A stretch of 46,136 nucleotides of DNA from an uncultured Bacteroidota bacterium (GCA_903911135.1 CAIWCG010000016.1:1-46136); one strand, 5' to 3'. Shown: positions 25,155 to 34,240, counted from the first letter of the stretch. The notes: generated from the letters alone by a model not told the origin. Numbers and translations are program-made.

Positions 25155-25796
25155 TTATGTCAATTTGGCAGAAATCAACTGAATGAACTCCTTTCGGGTC
25201 TTTTCGTCGGTCATGAACTCACCTGTAAAGGCCGATGTGGTGGCTACCGAGTTCTGCTTTTGTATCCCCCGCATCACCATGCACATGTGTTTCGCCTCTA
25301 TCACCACTGCCACGCCGATAGGCTTTAAAGTATCCTGAATACAGTTTAATATGTCGGTGGTAAGGCGTTCCTGAACCTGCAACCTGCGTGCAAAGGCATC
25401 TACCACACGTGGTATTTTGCTCAAACCTACTATACACCCGTTCGGAATGTATGCCACATGGGCCTTGCCAAAGAAAGGAAGCATGTGATGCTCGCACATG
25501 GAATACACCTCTATGTCTTTGATGAGCACCATCTGGTTATATTGCTCTGCAAACATGGCACTTTTGAGTATTCCTGCAGGATCGAGGTCGTAGCCATGCG
25601 TCAAGAACTGCATTGCCTTCGCTACCCGCTCTGGAGTCTTGATTAATCCTTCGCGATTTGGGTCTTCGCCGATCTCCTCTAATATCATCCGGTATTTATC
25701 GGCTAAAGAGGCCACCAGCTTTGGGTTATAATGGTCCACTTTGGTATATCCGTCCATGTGATTTTCTTCTGCCATGTCCATTTCTTCTTTTGTCAT
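25155..25796 (-). CDS. folE: GTP cyclohydrolase I, 213 aa
   Basis: Converts GTP to 7,8-dihydroneopterin triphosphate. The zinc ligands Cys101, His104 and Cys172 are all present ([20 protein letters not shown] and [10 protein letters not shown]), as are the substrate residues in [20 protein letters not shown]. The first ~35 residues are a variable extension. It starts 6 nt after the stop of the PTPS gene, so the two are an operon. That link points to pterin synthesis beyond folate. Confidence 0.95.
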   Translation of the reverse strand: MTKEEMDMAEENHMDGYTKVDHYNPKLVASLADKYRMILEEIGEDPNREGLIKTPERVAKAMQFLTHGYDLDPAGILKSAMFAEQYNQMVLIKDIEVYSMCEHHMLPFFGKAHVAYIPNGCIVGLSKIPRVVDAFARRLQVQERLTTDILNCIQDTLKPIGVAVVIEAKHMCMVMRGIQKQNSVATTSAFTGEFMTDEKTRKEFIQLISAKLT

Positions 25797-25802
25797 GATT
25801 TA

Positions 25803-26213
25803 TTATCCGTAATATTCGACGAAATTCTTGTCGGTTTCCTGAATTTTTATGCAATGAAGGATGCCGCCTAATGCAGTGATGTCCTCCTTTATCTCATTCC
25901 AGATGGAAATGGCCAAATTTTCGGTGGAGGGGAGTTTTCCGAGCATGAAATCTACATCCATATTCAGGTTTTTATGGTCCACTTTGGCTAGAACCTTGCT
26001 TTTTAGGATTTCGCTTACATGAGACAGGTTGATTACGAATCCCGTTTCGGGGTTCACTTCGCCTTTTACGGTTACATGCAATATGTAATTATGCCCATGC
26101 CAGTTGGGGTTGGAGCATTTGCCGAACACTTCCATGTTATGCGCTTCTGTCCAGTCTGTCCGTTCGAGTTTATGGGCTGCGCTGAATGTTTCCTTTCGGG
26201 TAATGTATATCAT
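25803..26213 (-). CDS. 6-pyruvoyltetrahydropterin synthase-type enzyme (PTPS/QueD family), 136 aa
   Basis: Acts on dihydroneopterin triphosphate, the FolE product. Zinc ligands are His14 (FSAAH), His39 and His41 (WHGHNY). The catalytic Cys33 lies in C-x5-HGH spacing (CSNPNWHGH), as in mammalian PTPS; QueD for queuosine normally has C-x3-HGH. DHKNLN, the PSTENLA motif and the closing KIQETDKNFVEYYG are intact. It is the first gene of a pair with folE. A tetrahydropterin product is therefore more likely than the queuosine intermediate, but that is inferred from spacing. Length is normal. Confidence 0.88.
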   Translation of the reverse strand: MIYITRKETFSAAHKLERTDWTEAHNMEVFGKCSNPNWHGHNYILHVTVKGEVNPETGFVINLSHVSEILKSKVLAKVDHKNLNMDVDFMLGKLPSTENLAISIWNEIKEDITALGGILHCIKIQETDKNFVEYYG

Positions 26214-26236
26214 TATTTATTGGTGTGATAGGGCGG

Positions 26237-26265
26237 CAAAGTTAGCTAATTTACCGGAGCTCAAA
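26237..26265 (-). promoter_or_regulatory. promoter of the PTPS-folE operon
   Basis: On the minus strand TTTG (26265-26262) is followed after 17 nt by TAACTTTG (26244-26237), which fits TAnnTTTG. The ATG is 23 nt downstream. Confidence 0.65.
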
Positions 26266-26378
26266 CAATGGGTGTATTCAAACAAGATTAAACTTTTAAA
26301 CAGCCATTTGTTCATTAAAATATTTTCACTTAACTTATTCATTAACAATAATAATTTCCAAATATTCAGCCTTGATAT

Positions 26379-26621
26379 TCAATAAGAAATTAATGGTATT
26401 GATGGCAAAAAACAACATCTTTTTATGAATGAAACGGAGTTTTTTATGGATGAAACAGAGTTTTTTATGGATGAAACGGAGTTTTTTATGGATGAAACAG
26501 AGTTTTTTATGGATGAAACAGAGTTTTTTATGGATGAAACAGAGTTTTTTATGGATGAAATAAGTTTTTCATCCATAAAAAACTCCGATTTTTGGTCTTG
26601 AAAATGTGGTTTTTTGTTCAA
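26379..26621 (-). CDS. heptapeptide-repeat ORF in array B, 80 aa
   Basis: The frame opens with TTG or an internal ATG (MDEKLISS), runs through six SSIKNSV units and ends with a Cys-containing tail (FIKRCCFLPSIPLISY). It lies downstream of the 316-aa gene on the same strand. No promoter of the TAnnTTTG type precedes it. Coding is doubtful. Confidence 0.25.
   Translation of the reverse strand: MNKKPHFQDQKSEFFMDEKLISSIKNSVSSIKNSVSSIKNSVSSIKNSVSSIKNSVSSIKNSVSFIKRCCFLPSIPLISY
26424..26584. repeat. 21-bp tandem array B, 6 units plus inverted end
   Basis: Six near-perfect copies of GATGAAACAGAGTTTTTTATG, differing mostly by A or G at one site. The last unit is followed by an inverted copy (TTTCATCCATAAAAAACTCC), making a stem of about 18 bp with a short loop, as in array D. 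Confidence 0.92.
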
Positions 26622-26634
26622 AATTCCTTAAATG

Positions 26635-26677
26635 TTGTTCTTGATATTTAGATACCTCATCGAAATATCAAGAACAA
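26635..26677. repeat. 15-bp perfect inverted repeat after the 316-aa gene
   Basis: TTGTTCTTGATATTT at 26635-26649 and AAATATCAAGAACAA at 26663-26677 are separated by 13 nt. It begins 24 nt after the stop at 26701. There is no T-tract on the minus strand, so it may be an operator or an RNA-processing hairpin and not a simple terminator. Confidence 0.6.
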
Positions 26678-26700
26678 ATTGATAAAGATGCACTTAACGA

Positions 26701-27651
26701 TTAGGCAGGTTTTACTTTTTTATTGATGGTGGCAGAAACTTCTGCAGGAATTTTATCTGAAGGATTTTCTATGGTGCAGGTTCCATAGCCATGTTTTATC
26801 AGCAGTTCCCCTTTTGCTTTCAATAACAGATAACTGCCTGTTCGTTTCTTTCCTTTCCTCACCCATAGGTCTTCTGTGGTGTTATTATAAATCTTGGTGA
26901 GTCTTGCAATTTTGGCAATGGTCTTGAAGTCGGTAGGAAGAATCTTTGTAAGCTGATTTTTCAATACCGTAGAGGTATTTCTTGTTTGAAAATGATATTT
27001 GGCAGCGGCAGCAGGGTCTTCGCCATAAATTTCTTTGATTACGTTGGCAAATTCACGCAGGGCAATCTCTGCCGGTTCCATTTCTACGGCTATGGTATTG
27101 GTAATTCCCTTGTTTGCTTGGCGAAGATTGGCAGCATCGGCACGAAGCGTGATGACCAAGGCCATGGTAGCCACGTCATCGTTCGGAACAATGCCTTTGA
27201 GGGTAAGATAAGGAGTCAAGGGGCATGGAGGAGTGGTGAAACTGTTCACTTTGGTTTTGATGGCATACATCAGGTTCTTTAACGGCAGCGGCTTATTGGG
27301 AATTTTAATGGTGGTACCGAATTCTATATCGAAACCATAGTCGCCCAAGGTGCTTACCTCCGCTAAAACGGACTTGCCATTTTGCCCAATTCCACGGGCA
27401 TGTTTGCTGACGGACTTTTTAAGTTTCTTGGCATCATTAACTTTACCCTTTCCTATGCCTTCATTGCTGTTATAAGTAATTTTATAGCCAGCGCAGGTAA
27501 GACAATCGGTAATCAAGTCGGCCAAAACGATTCCTTTGTTGGTCATCATGGCGTGCATTTCGCCTGTAGGTCCGTCGGCATCGGTAATGGTTTTGATGAA
27601 TGCAAGTTGAGGGCCTACTGTTTCTGGTGTATCATTAAAAATGAATTCCAT
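26701..27651 (-). CDS. uncharacterised protein, 316 aa
   Basis: A soluble protein with no signal peptide. The N-terminus is compact (MEFIFNDTPETVGPQLAFIK). A Lys-rich segment (KGKVNDAKKLKKSVSKHARG) comes before a beta region (SVLAEVSTLGDYGFDIEFGT). A helical region (EPAEIALREFANVIKEIYGE, LTKILPTDFKTIAKIARLTK) leads to a beta C-terminus (SYLLLKAKGELLIKHGYGTC). I recognise no family. A promoter box lies ~70 nt upstream and a tandem array follows it, as with other unknown genes in this window. Confidence 0.7.
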   Translation of the reverse strand: MEFIFNDTPETVGPQLAFIKTITDADGPTGEMHAMMTNKGIVLADLITDCLTCAGYKITYNSNEGIGKGKVNDAKKLKKSVSKHARGIGQNGKSVLAEVSTLGDYGFDIEFGTTIKIPNKPLPLKNLMYAIKTKVNSFTTPPCPLTPYLTLKGIVPNDDVATMALVITLRADAANLRQANKGITNTIAVEMEPAEIALREFANVIKEIYGEDPAAAAKYHFQTRNTSTVLKNQLTKILPTDFKTIAKIARLTKIYNNTTEDLWVRKGKKRTGSYLLLKAKGELLIKHGYGTCTIENPSDKIPAEVSATINKKVKPA

Positions 27652-27722
27652 AATTTTATTTTTTAAAGTTTTTGATTATTTTTTAAAAAAAGGCTGGAAA
27701 CTTTCGTTTCATATTGAGGCGG

Positions 27723-27730
27723 CAAAGATA
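27723..27730 (-). promoter_or_regulatory. -7 box of the 316-aa gene
   Basis: On the minus strand TATCTTTG matches TAnnTTTG exactly, about 71 nt before the ATG at 27651. Confidence 0.55.
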
Positions 27731-27940
27731 TGGAAATTTTATAATGCCATCCAAATATATTCGTCATTTATTGAAAATAATTAAAAATAACTGTTTATGG
27801 ATTTATATTATTTTTAAGGATATTTTTCCTACCATTAAAAATAATCTGATTAACCAAATCGAACGTCATGACCTTTGTTCATGGGCTTCTTGGAACAAAA
27901 AGAAAATTCAAAACCGAGGCTTTTATTTCAAATAATTTCT

Positions 27941-27948
27941 TATATTTG
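27941..27948 (+). promoter_or_regulatory. -7 box of the lipoprotein gene
   Basis: TATATTTG matches TAnnTTTG exactly, 72 nt before the ATG at 28021. The AT-rich stretch 27740-27940 between the two divergent promoters holds no convincing gene. Confidence 0.6.
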
Positions 27949-28020
27949 CAGCGAAAATAGTTGAAAAGTTTTAGCATAATCATTAAAAATAATTATCAAT
28001 AAATCTAAAAATCCAGCAAC

Positions 28021-28428
28021 ATGAAGACAAAAAACATCTTGGGCATGGTCTTATTCTGCACGATGTTGGCAGTGTTTGCCTGCACAAAAAAGGTAGAAAC
28101 AAAATCGGGAACGATGAAGATTCTGGACACCAGAAATGGCAAGGAGCCTGAAGAAAAATCGGCAGGGCACAAGGCTTATGATGTGCAGGTAATCAGAACC
28201 GACTTTATGGGCAATGGCTACAAGGCCATCTATTATAGACAGGAAAAGGATAGCCTGAATTATCATAGTGCAACGTTAATTTCTGATGAGGATTTTGATA
28301 ATGCTGACTATATTTGGAAGAATGACAGCACGGTTCAGGTGAAAATATATAACTCGACCTCGAAAAACCAGAAAATCTTCACCGCTTGGGGAAATGAAGG
28401 CCGAAGTTCGATGAGCGACGTGAAATAA
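28021..28428 (+). CDS. small lipoprotein, unknown, 135 aa
   Basis: The N-terminus is a lipoprotein signal with the lipobox AVFAC, Cys about residue 21. The mature ~115 residues are charged and beta-rich (SAGHKAYDVQVIRTDFMGNG, NADYIWKNDSTVQVKIYN). No family recognised. It stands 21 nt before the VOC gene and is probably co-transcribed with it. Confidence 0.7.
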   Translation: MKTKNILGMVLFCTMLAVFACTKKVETKSGTMKILDTRNGKEPEEKSAGHKAYDVQVIRTDFMGNGYKAIYYRQEKDSLNYHSATLISDEDFDNADYIWKNDSTVQVKIYNSTSKNQKIFTAWGNEGRSSMSDVK

Positions 28429-28449
28429 GTATTAAAACAGTATAAAATC

Positions 28450-28863
28450 ATGAAGAAAGTAACGGGCATAGGGGGCATTTTGTTCAAATGCAAGGACCCA
28501 AACAAGATGAAAGAATGGTATGCGGCACATTTAGGATTGCCGGTGGATCAATATGGGGTGAGTTTTGAGTGGCGAGAAGGCGATGATGCCAGCAAAAAGG
28601 GCACAACGGTTTGGTGTCCATTCAAGGAAACCACGGATTACTTCAAGCCATCGGAAAGAGAATTCATGATCAACTATCGTGTAGCCGATCTGGAGTCTTT
28701 GGTAGCAGAACTGCGGAAAGAAGGAGTGACTATTTTGGATGAAATAGTGAGTTACGACTTCGGGAAATTCGTGCATATTCTGGATGCTGAAGGAAACAAG
28801 ATAGAACTGTGGGAACCGGTGCCAGAAAACTATGACCAGCCAGCAGATGGAGAGGCAAAATAG
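28450..28863 (+). CDS. VOC-superfamily protein (glyoxalase-like), 137 aa
   Basis: A single vicinal-oxygen-chelate domain with two beta-alpha-beta-beta-beta units. The opening VTGIGGILFKCKDPNKMKEW and the end FVHILDAEGNKIELWEPV are typical. Possible metal ligands are the His of YAAHLG, and the Glu near the end (KIELWE). The specific activity (glyoxalase, resistance protein, or isomerase) cannot be told from the sequence. Confidence 0.85.
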   Translation: MKKVTGIGGILFKCKDPNKMKEWYAAHLGLPVDQYGVSFEWREGDDASKKGTTVWCPFKETTDYFKPSEREFMINYRVADLESLVAELRKEGVTILDEIVSYDFGKFVHILDAEGNKIELWEPVPENYDQPADGEAK

Positions 28864-28911
28864 GATTCAATATTAAATCAGTTGAAAAGAAATGATGAAT
28901 GACAAAAGATT

Positions 28912-29376
28912 ATGTGGGATGCGCAATCGAAGATAATTAGGACGGATTCGGGAAATGAGGATTTCCGGCAATTGGTGAAGCATTTGGACAGGGAATTGGC
29001 TGTTTTTGATGGCGATGACCATGCGTATTATGCCCAATATAACGGTCTCCATTCAATAAAGCATGCTTTGGTGTATTATGTAGAGGATATGGCGGTAGGT
29101 TGTGGTTCTTTCAAGAAGTTTGATGACGAATCGGTGGAGATAAAGCGGATGTATGTGAAAGAATTGTTTCGGAAGCAGGGAATAGCGAGGAAAATATTGC
29201 AGGAATTGGAGAACTGGGCCTACGAAAATGACTATAAATACAGTGTTTTGGAGACGGGGAAACGACAAATGGAGGCTATCGGGCTCTATATGAAGAGCGG
29301 GTATGAAGTGATAACGAACTATGGGCAATATATGGAGATGGAGAACAGTGTTTGCATGAGGAAAAAGCTGAATTGA
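28912..29376 (+). CDS. GNAT-family N-acetyltransferase, 154 aa
   Basis: A GNAT domain covers the protein. The acetyl-CoA loop is KELFRKQGIARKILQELENW, preceded by VEIKRMYV and followed by the LETGKRQMEAIGLYMKSGYE segment typical of strand 6-7 in the family. The substrate is unknown. The start at 28912 is the first in-frame ATG; three nearby upstream ATGs are in other frames. It is the third of three plus-strand genes with short gaps. Confidence 0.85.
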   Translation: MWDAQSKIIRTDSGNEDFRQLVKHLDRELAVFDGDDHAYYAQYNGLHSIKHALVYYVEDMAVGCGSFKKFDDESVEIKRMYVKELFRKQGIARKILQELENWAYENDYKYSVLETGKRQMEAIGLYMKSGYEVITNYGQYMEMENSVCMRKKLN

Positions 29377-29481
29377 TGCAGAAAAACGAGGGATATATTG
29401 GGGTTGGTTCTTTTTATTGATGTTATTGATGGGTTGTTGTTAAGAATGATTAAACTTGCATCGATAAAATAGCGAAAAAGT

Positions 29482-30249
29482 ATGTTTTTTTGGTTCTCGA
29501 AAATATTGGCGTTCCTAATTATGCCTATCGTGTGGATTGCAGTATTGATGCTGTTGGCACTTTTATCGAAAGACATGCGAAGAAAACGGAAATTGTTGTT
29601 TGTAGGATTGGTTTTGTTGCTGGTTTTCTCCAATTCGTTCTTGTTAGACAACGCAATGCGGCTTTGGGAAGTGAAGGCAGTCAAGGAAAGTGATGTTACA
29701 GGTGTCTATGACGTTGGAATCGTTCTTGGAGGAATGATTTTGTTTGATTCACAACTGGATAGGATCCAATTTTCTAAGGGAACGGACAGGATATTGCAAG
29801 CAGTGCAGCTTTATAAAGACAAGAAAATCAGGAAAATATTGATTACAAGTGGGTCTGGCAGCATTTCGTACCCAGAGATAAAGGAAGCACCGATATTAAA
29901 GCGATACTTGTTGACATTAAACATACCAGAAGAGGATATCATATTGGAATCGGAGTCGAAAAACACCAGAGAGAACGCCTTGTTCACAAGCTTGATGCTT
30001 AAAAAGGAACTGCCGAATGCAAGATGTTTATTAATCACGTCAGCATTTCATATGAGACGAGGGATTGGATGTTTTAAACAGGCAGGAATAGAAGTTACGC
30101 CCTTTTCTACAGACCGTTTCAGCGGAGGACCAAGGAAATGGGACCTGGATTTCCTATTTATACCCAACGTAGATGCATTTCAGGGCTGGACAGTATTAAT
30201 CCACGAGGTAACGGGATATTTGATCTACAAGATTTCAGGATATGATTAA
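29482..30249 (+). CDS. YdcF/SanA-family (DUF218) membrane protein, 255 aa
   Basis: Two N-terminal hydrophobic segments (residues ~8-26 and ~34-52) anchor a DUF218 domain: YDVGIVLGGMILFD, IRKILITSGSGSISYPEIKE, IILESESKNTRENALFTSLM and LLITSAFHMRRGIGCFKQAG. The family includes ElyC and SanA, linked to envelope integrity and undecaprenyl-phosphate metabolism in Enterobacteria. The exact role here is unknown. Its stop codon overlaps that of the convergent GNAT gene (shared TTAA). Confidence 0.88.
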   Translation: MFFWFSKILAFLIMPIVWIAVLMLLALLSKDMRRKRKLLFVGLVLLLVFSNSFLLDNAMRLWEVKAVKESDVTGVYDVGIVLGGMILFDSQLDRIQFSKGTDRILQAVQLYKDKKIRKILITSGSGSISYPEIKEAPILKRYLLTLNIPEEDIILESESKNTRENALFTSLMLKKELPNARCLLITSAFHMRRGIGCFKQAGIEVTPFSTDRFSGGPRKWDLDFLFIPNVDAFQGWTVLIHEVTGYLIYKISGYD

Positions 30250-30695
30250 GAAGGTTTATAAACCATCTTGAAATGATCTATATTGCATTCCGAAAACATA
30301 TTGCCTTCCTTCACAAAACCATTGCGCTCGTATAAAGGAATAGCTCTTAATTGGGCATGAAGATAGATTTTCTTGCCTTTATCCATAACATCGAACAATA
30401 CTGCCTTAACTAAGGCCGAGCCAACACCAGAATTGCGGTGCTTTGGTAGAACTGCGAACCTTTCTAATTTAATTCCGTCGCCAGTTGTACGCCATCTGGC
30501 CGTACCAGCTTTAGAATAACCGAACATAACCAAGAAATGCTGTGATTCATCTTCAAATTGGTCGAATTCTTCCTCTCTTGCTACGCCTTGTTCCTCAACA
30601 AATACCTTTCTTCTGATGTTCGTGATGTGAAATTTATAAAATGGACTCGTAAAATCTGCTTTTATTACGTTGATTCTCCTTGGTTTTTCAGTCAT
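30246..30695 (-). CDS. GNAT-family N-acetyltransferase (ElaA/YjcF-like), 149 aa
   Basis: Characteristic opening: IRRKVFVEEQGVAREEEFDQ, then ESQHFLVMFGYSKAGTARW. The acetyl-CoA loop is VLPKHRNSGVGSALVKAVLF and the end IPLYERNGFVKEGNMF is usual. The substrate is unknown. It follows valS by 10 nt and is likely in one transcript with it. The stop codon overlaps that of the convergent YdcF gene. Confidence 0.88.
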   Translation of the reverse strand: MTEKPRRINVIKADFTSPFYKFHITNIRRKVFVEEQGVAREEEFDQFEDESQHFLVMFGYSKAGTARWRTTGDGIKLERFAVLPKHRNSGVGSALVKAVLFDVMDKGKKIYLHAQLRAIPLYERNGFVKEGNMFSECNIDHFKMVYKPS

Positions 30696-30705
30696 TTTAA
30701 TGGAA

Positions 30706-33324
30706 TTAATTATTTAAGTTCTTTATTTGTTCCTCTATCACCCGAATTTTGTTCTCTGCATCCTCTTTCTTCTTTGTTTCGTTGGAAAGAATCTCGGGTT
30801 TTGCATTCGCAACGAACTTTTCATTACCTAGTTTCTTCATTACTGATTCTAGAAAACCCTTTGTGTAGTCGAGTTCTTTGTTTAACTTCTCTATTTCTGC
30901 TGCTTTGTCAATCTTATCACCAATTGGGACAAAGAATTCATACGTTTCTATCAAGAAAGAAGCTGCATTTTCGATTTTTTCGGTTACTATACTTATTTCA
31001 TTAAGATTACAAAGACGAACAACTGAACTATTGAAGGAATTATCCCAAGATTTGTTACCAACACGTATCATTAACGACAAAGGTTCCTTTGGAGAAATGT
31101 TTTTTTCTTTCCTTAAGTTCCTGATGGCACTCACTAACTCCTGGTTGAGGGCGAATCTGGCAATCAATTCATTGTTTTCCGGTTTAATCGTTGGCCAATT
31201 GCTCGTAATGACACAATCATCCGACGAATTATCATCAATAAGATGATAAATCTCTTCCGTAATGAACGGCATGAACGGATGTATGACCGTAAGCAAGGAC
31301 TTCAGGAAGATTTTCGTTTCATTATAGGTAGCCAAGCTGATAGGTTTGCCAAATTCGGGCTTGATCATCTCCAGATACCAAGAACAAAAGTCGTCCCAAA
31401 TCAATTTATAGGACACCATCAGTGCTTCCGAGATGCGATACTTCGAATAATGGTCGTTAAGTATGGAAACCGTTTCGTTAAGTTTGGCATTGAACCATTT
31501 TATGGCGGCACTGTCGTAATCAGGCTGCGCAATGGATGCATCTGTCTCCCAACCTTTTATCAATCGAAAGGCATTCCATAATTTATTGGCGAAGTTTCGA
31601 CCTTGCTCGCACAACGATTCATCAAAAAGTATGTCGTTTCCGGCTGGCGAACACAACAACATCCCTACTCTTACCCCATCTGCTCCATATTTGCTTATCA
31701 ACTCCAATGCATCGGGCGAGTTTCCTAAAGATTTCGACATCTTTCTGCCAATCTTGTCTCTAACGATTCCTGTGAGATACACATTTTGGAAAGGTTTGTC
31801 GCTTTTATACTCATAACCGCTGATAATCATTCGAGCTACCCAGAAGAATAGTATTTCTGGAGCCGTAACCAAATCATTGGTAGGATAATAATAGTTGATA
31901 TCTGCATTGTTCGGGTGCTTGAAACCATCAAAAACCGAAATGGGCCACAACCACGACGAAAACCACGTATCTACCACATCTTCGTCTTGATATATGTTCA
32001 TGTCGGCAGCTTCTTTCCCAAGTTTAGCAAGCGCTTCCTCCTTGGTTTTCGCCACTGCCACCATTTTGCCCTTGTCATCATACCAAGCAGGGATGCGTTG
32101 TCCCCACCATAGCTGACGACTGATGCACCAATCATGAACATTCTCCATCCAATGCTTATATGTATTGATGAATTTCTCCGGAATCAGCTTTACATCGCCA
32201 TTTATTACATGTTTAAGCGCCGGTTTAGAGATTTCTTCCATCTTCAAGAACCATTGCATAGACAGTTTCGGCTCGATGACGGCATCTGTCCGCTCGGAAT
32301 AACCAACTTTGTTCTTGATGTCTTCCACCTTGACCAAATGTCCCGCTTCATCGAGGTCTTTGGCTATCTTTTTCCTCACAATGAAACGATCTTCGCCGAT
32401 ATAGAACTGTGCCGCTTCACTCATTGTTCCATTCGGACTGATGGTGTCGATGACTTCCAGATGATGCTTGATACCTATATTATAATCATTGATATCATGG
32501 GCAGGCGTCACCTTAAGGCAACCAGTTCCGAACTCAATGGTGATATAAGTGTCGCAGATGATGGGAACCGAGCGGTTGACAAAAGGAATGATGGCGCGTT
32601 TTCCATGCAAATGCTTGTAACGCTCATCATCCGGATGCACACAAACTGCCGTATCGCCCAATATCGTTTCAGGCCTGGTGGTAGCCACGGTTACATAGTC
32701 CTCAGTTCCTTCCACTTTGTAGCGAACATAGTAAAGTTTGGAGTTCACTTCTTTATAAATCACCTCTTCGTCGCTCAAAGCGGTCTGTCCTGCCGGATCC
32801 CAGTTCACCATTCTCACGCCTCTATAGATATATCCCTTATTATACAGGTCTATAAAGACATCTGTCACCGCTTCACTCAAATCGGGCTCCATTGTAAAAC
32901 GCGTTCGGTCCCAATCGCAACTACAGCCCAACTTTTTCAGCTGTTCGAGGATGATTCCGCCATATTTCTCCTTCCAGTCCCAGGCATGTTTCAAGAATTC
33001 CTCCCTCGTCAAATCCTTTTTGCTGATACCTTGTTCCTTTAACAAAGCAACCACCTTCGCTTCTGTCGCAATGGAAGCATGATCGGTGCCAGGAACCCAA
33101 CAGGCGTTCTTGCCGAGCATGCGTGCCCTACGGATAAGCACATCTTGAACCGTGGCATTAAGCATGTGGCCCATATGCAGCACACCTGTCACGTTCGGAG
33201 GTGGCATTACGATGGTATAAGGCTCCCGTTCGTCAGGAACCGACTTGAAAAACTTCCGGTCCATCCAATGACGGTACCATTTGTCTTCTGTTTCGTGCGG
33301 ATTGTATATCTTTGGTATTTCCAT
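30706..33324 (-). CDS. valS: valyl-tRNA synthetase, 872 aa
   Basis: A class I aminoacyl-tRNA synthetase charging tRNA-Val. The HIGH motif appears as HMGH at residues 50-53 ([20 protein letters not shown]) and the KMSKS motif at ~530 ([10 protein letters not shown]). The editing domain is present ([20 protein letters not shown]), as are the anticodon-binding domain and the C-terminal coiled coil ([20 protein letters not shown]). Length is typical. The minus-strand sequence CATTTTTG 8 nt before the ATG is a one-mismatch -7 box, implying a very short leader. Confidence 0.97.
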   Translation of the reverse strand: MEIPKIYNPHETEDKWYRHWMDRKFFKSVPDEREPYTIVMPPPNVTGVLHMGHMLNATVQDVLIRRARMLGKNACWVPGTDHASIATEAKVVALLKEQGISKKDLTREEFLKHAWDWKEKYGGIILEQLKKLGCSCDWDRTRFTMEPDLSEAVTDVFIDLYNKGYIYRGVRMVNWDPAGQTALSDEEVIYKEVNSKLYYVRYKVEGTEDYVTVATTRPETILGDTAVCVHPDDERYKHLHGKRAIIPFVNRSVPIICDTYITIEFGTGCLKVTPAHDINDYNIGIKHHLEVIDTISPNGTMSEAAQFYIGEDRFIVRKKIAKDLDEAGHLVKVEDIKNKVGYSERTDAVIEPKLSMQWFLKMEEISKPALKHVINGDVKLIPEKFINTYKHWMENVHDWCISRQLWWGQRIPAWYDDKGKMVAVAKTKEEALAKLGKEAADMNIYQDEDVVDTWFSSWLWPISVFDGFKHPNNADINYYYPTNDLVTAPEILFFWVARMIISGYEYKSDKPFQNVYLTGIVRDKIGRKMSKSLGNSPDALELISKYGADGVRVGMLLCSPAGNDILFDESLCEQGRNFANKLWNAFRLIKGWETDASIAQPDYDSAAIKWFNAKLNETVSILNDHYSKYRISEALMVSYKLIWDDFCSWYLEMIKPEFGKPISLATYNETKIFLKSLLTVIHPFMPFITEEIYHLIDDNSSDDCVITSNWPTIKPENNELIARFALNQELVSAIRNLRKEKNISPKEPLSLMIRVGNKSWDNSFNSSVVRLCNLNEISIVTEKIENAASFLIETYEFFVPIGDKIDKAAEIEKLNKELDYTKGFLESVMKKLGNEKFVANAKPEILSNETKKKEDAENKIRVIEEQIKNLNN

Positions 33325-33576
33325 ATCGTGCGCAAAAATGCAAATAAAATCTGTAATCGGGCATATAGTTTATTGAATCATAAATTATTCAGCATATATC
33401 CTAAAAGATTGAATTACTTTCTTAAATAATCGCATCTGTCTGATGATTTATTCATGATGGCTCGCAAAAAGCGAAGCTATTATTAATGAATCATCAATGA
33501 TGATTGAGAATGATGAAACACCCCATCCCAATTATTTATATATTCACAGAATGAATTTCATTCTTGATGTTTACCC
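33325..33576. other. intergenic region without a gene
   Basis: About 250 nt between valS and the YoeB terminator. A loose inverted repeat (TGATGATTTATTCAT near 33441, ATGAATCATCA near 33487) surrounds CTCGCaaaaaGCGAAG. No function was recognised. Confidence 0.3.
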
Positions 33577-33608
33577 AAAAAAAAAACGGCACCATCAGCA
33601 CCGCTTTT
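33577..33608 (-). terminator. cassette terminator 1 (YoeB operon)
   Basis: The sequence CGGCACCATCAGCACCGC has A-rich sequence on its left, so the minus-strand transcript ends in a hairpin and a long T-run. The same hairpin recurs at 34230, 34665 and 35251. Confidence 0.75.
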
Positions 33609-33684
33609 CTTATTATTATAAAATCGTAAACTCTTTTAGTGATTTGCCAGATTGTAAATATTGAATATTCCTTGGCATTTCAAC

Positions 33685-33942
33685 CTAATAATGAAACTTG
33701 CAAGAGATTATAATTACGGCAGTTGGGGTAACCTGATAAACCAATCTATGTTCATTGTTTATTCTTCTGCTCCAATATCCCTTTAGTTTATGTTTTAAAG
33801 GTTCTGGTTTACCAATACCTATAAATGGGTCATTTCTACAATCCGCAATCAGTTTAACAATTTTTGTAAAGATTTTATTATCCGTTTTCTCCCAATCCAA
33901 GAATTCTATAAGGGCATCATTTTCAAATTCCACTTCCCTCAT
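33685..33942 (-). CDS. yoeB: YoeB-family mRNA-interferase toxin, 85 aa
   Basis: A ribosome-dependent endoribonuclease toxin of the RelE superfamily. Full-length for YoeB. Seen are FLDWEKTDNKIFTKIVKLIA, the FIGIGKPEPLKHKLKGYWSR segment with the glycine-rich turn and basic residues, and the NNEHRLVYQV...CKFHY ending with the catalytic His and Tyr of the family. The gene overlaps the antitoxin by 4 nt, as is usual. It is terminated ~75 nt downstream. Confidence 0.93.
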   Translation of the reverse strand: MREVEFENDALIEFLDWEKTDNKIFTKIVKLIADCRNDPFIGIGKPEPLKHKLKGYWSRRINNEHRLVYQVTPTAVIIISCKFHY

Positions 33943-34169
33943 TTTTTCAGATATTTATCAATATCCACTTTAGTGGTATTACCCTTTTTTGCATTTTTTA
34001 TTGCTTTTGAAAGATGTTTGCGATTGGCTTCGGTAGATAACAAATATTCTGTAGTATCCTCGTCTTCTTCAATAATGATTGTGATGTTTTTGCTTTTATA
34101 AATTGCCTTTATGCCTTCTATAAACGTTTCATCCAACTCGCTTGCTTTAACTTGAAATGATGTGTACAT
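33939..34169 (-). CDS. antitoxin of the YoeB toxin, 76 aa
   Basis: A small acidic protein: MYTSFQVKASELDETFIEGI, then NITIIIEEDEDTTEYLL and a basic C-terminal tail (ISKAIKNAKKG-like, ending in KVDIDKYLKK). The N-terminal part would carry DNA-binding and the C-terminal part would wrap the toxin, as in Phd/YefM-like partners. It differs from classical YefM, so the family is uncertain, but the order and the 4-nt overlap make the role secure. Confidence 0.85.
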   Translation of the reverse strand: MYTSFQVKASELDETFIEGIKAIYKSKNITIIIEEDEDTTEYLLSTEANRKHLSKAIKNAKKGNTTKVDIDKYLKK

Positions 34170-34177
34170 GATTATTT

Positions 34178-34240
34178 TTTTTAATTATTATGGATGCAAA
34201 TATACACAATGCTCCCGAAAGCCCTTAAATAAAAAAGCGG
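34178..34240 (-). promoter_or_regulatory. promoter region duplicated at 35197-35260, copy a
   Basis: The -7 box is TATATTTG on the minus strand (34204-34197). The sequence TTAATTATTATGGATGCAAA and the following TATACACAAT are the same as at 35197-35230. The antitoxin ATG is 27 nt downstream. Confidence 0.65.

Noticed and set aside
25803-26213. Calling the PTPS-family gene queD
   Set aside because: The Cys-to-HGH spacing is five residues, not three, and no queC, queE or queF gene is adjacent, so the symbol was withheld.
30878-33042. Long ORFs on the plus strand opposite valS
   Set aside because: They are antisense shadows of valS with no family features.
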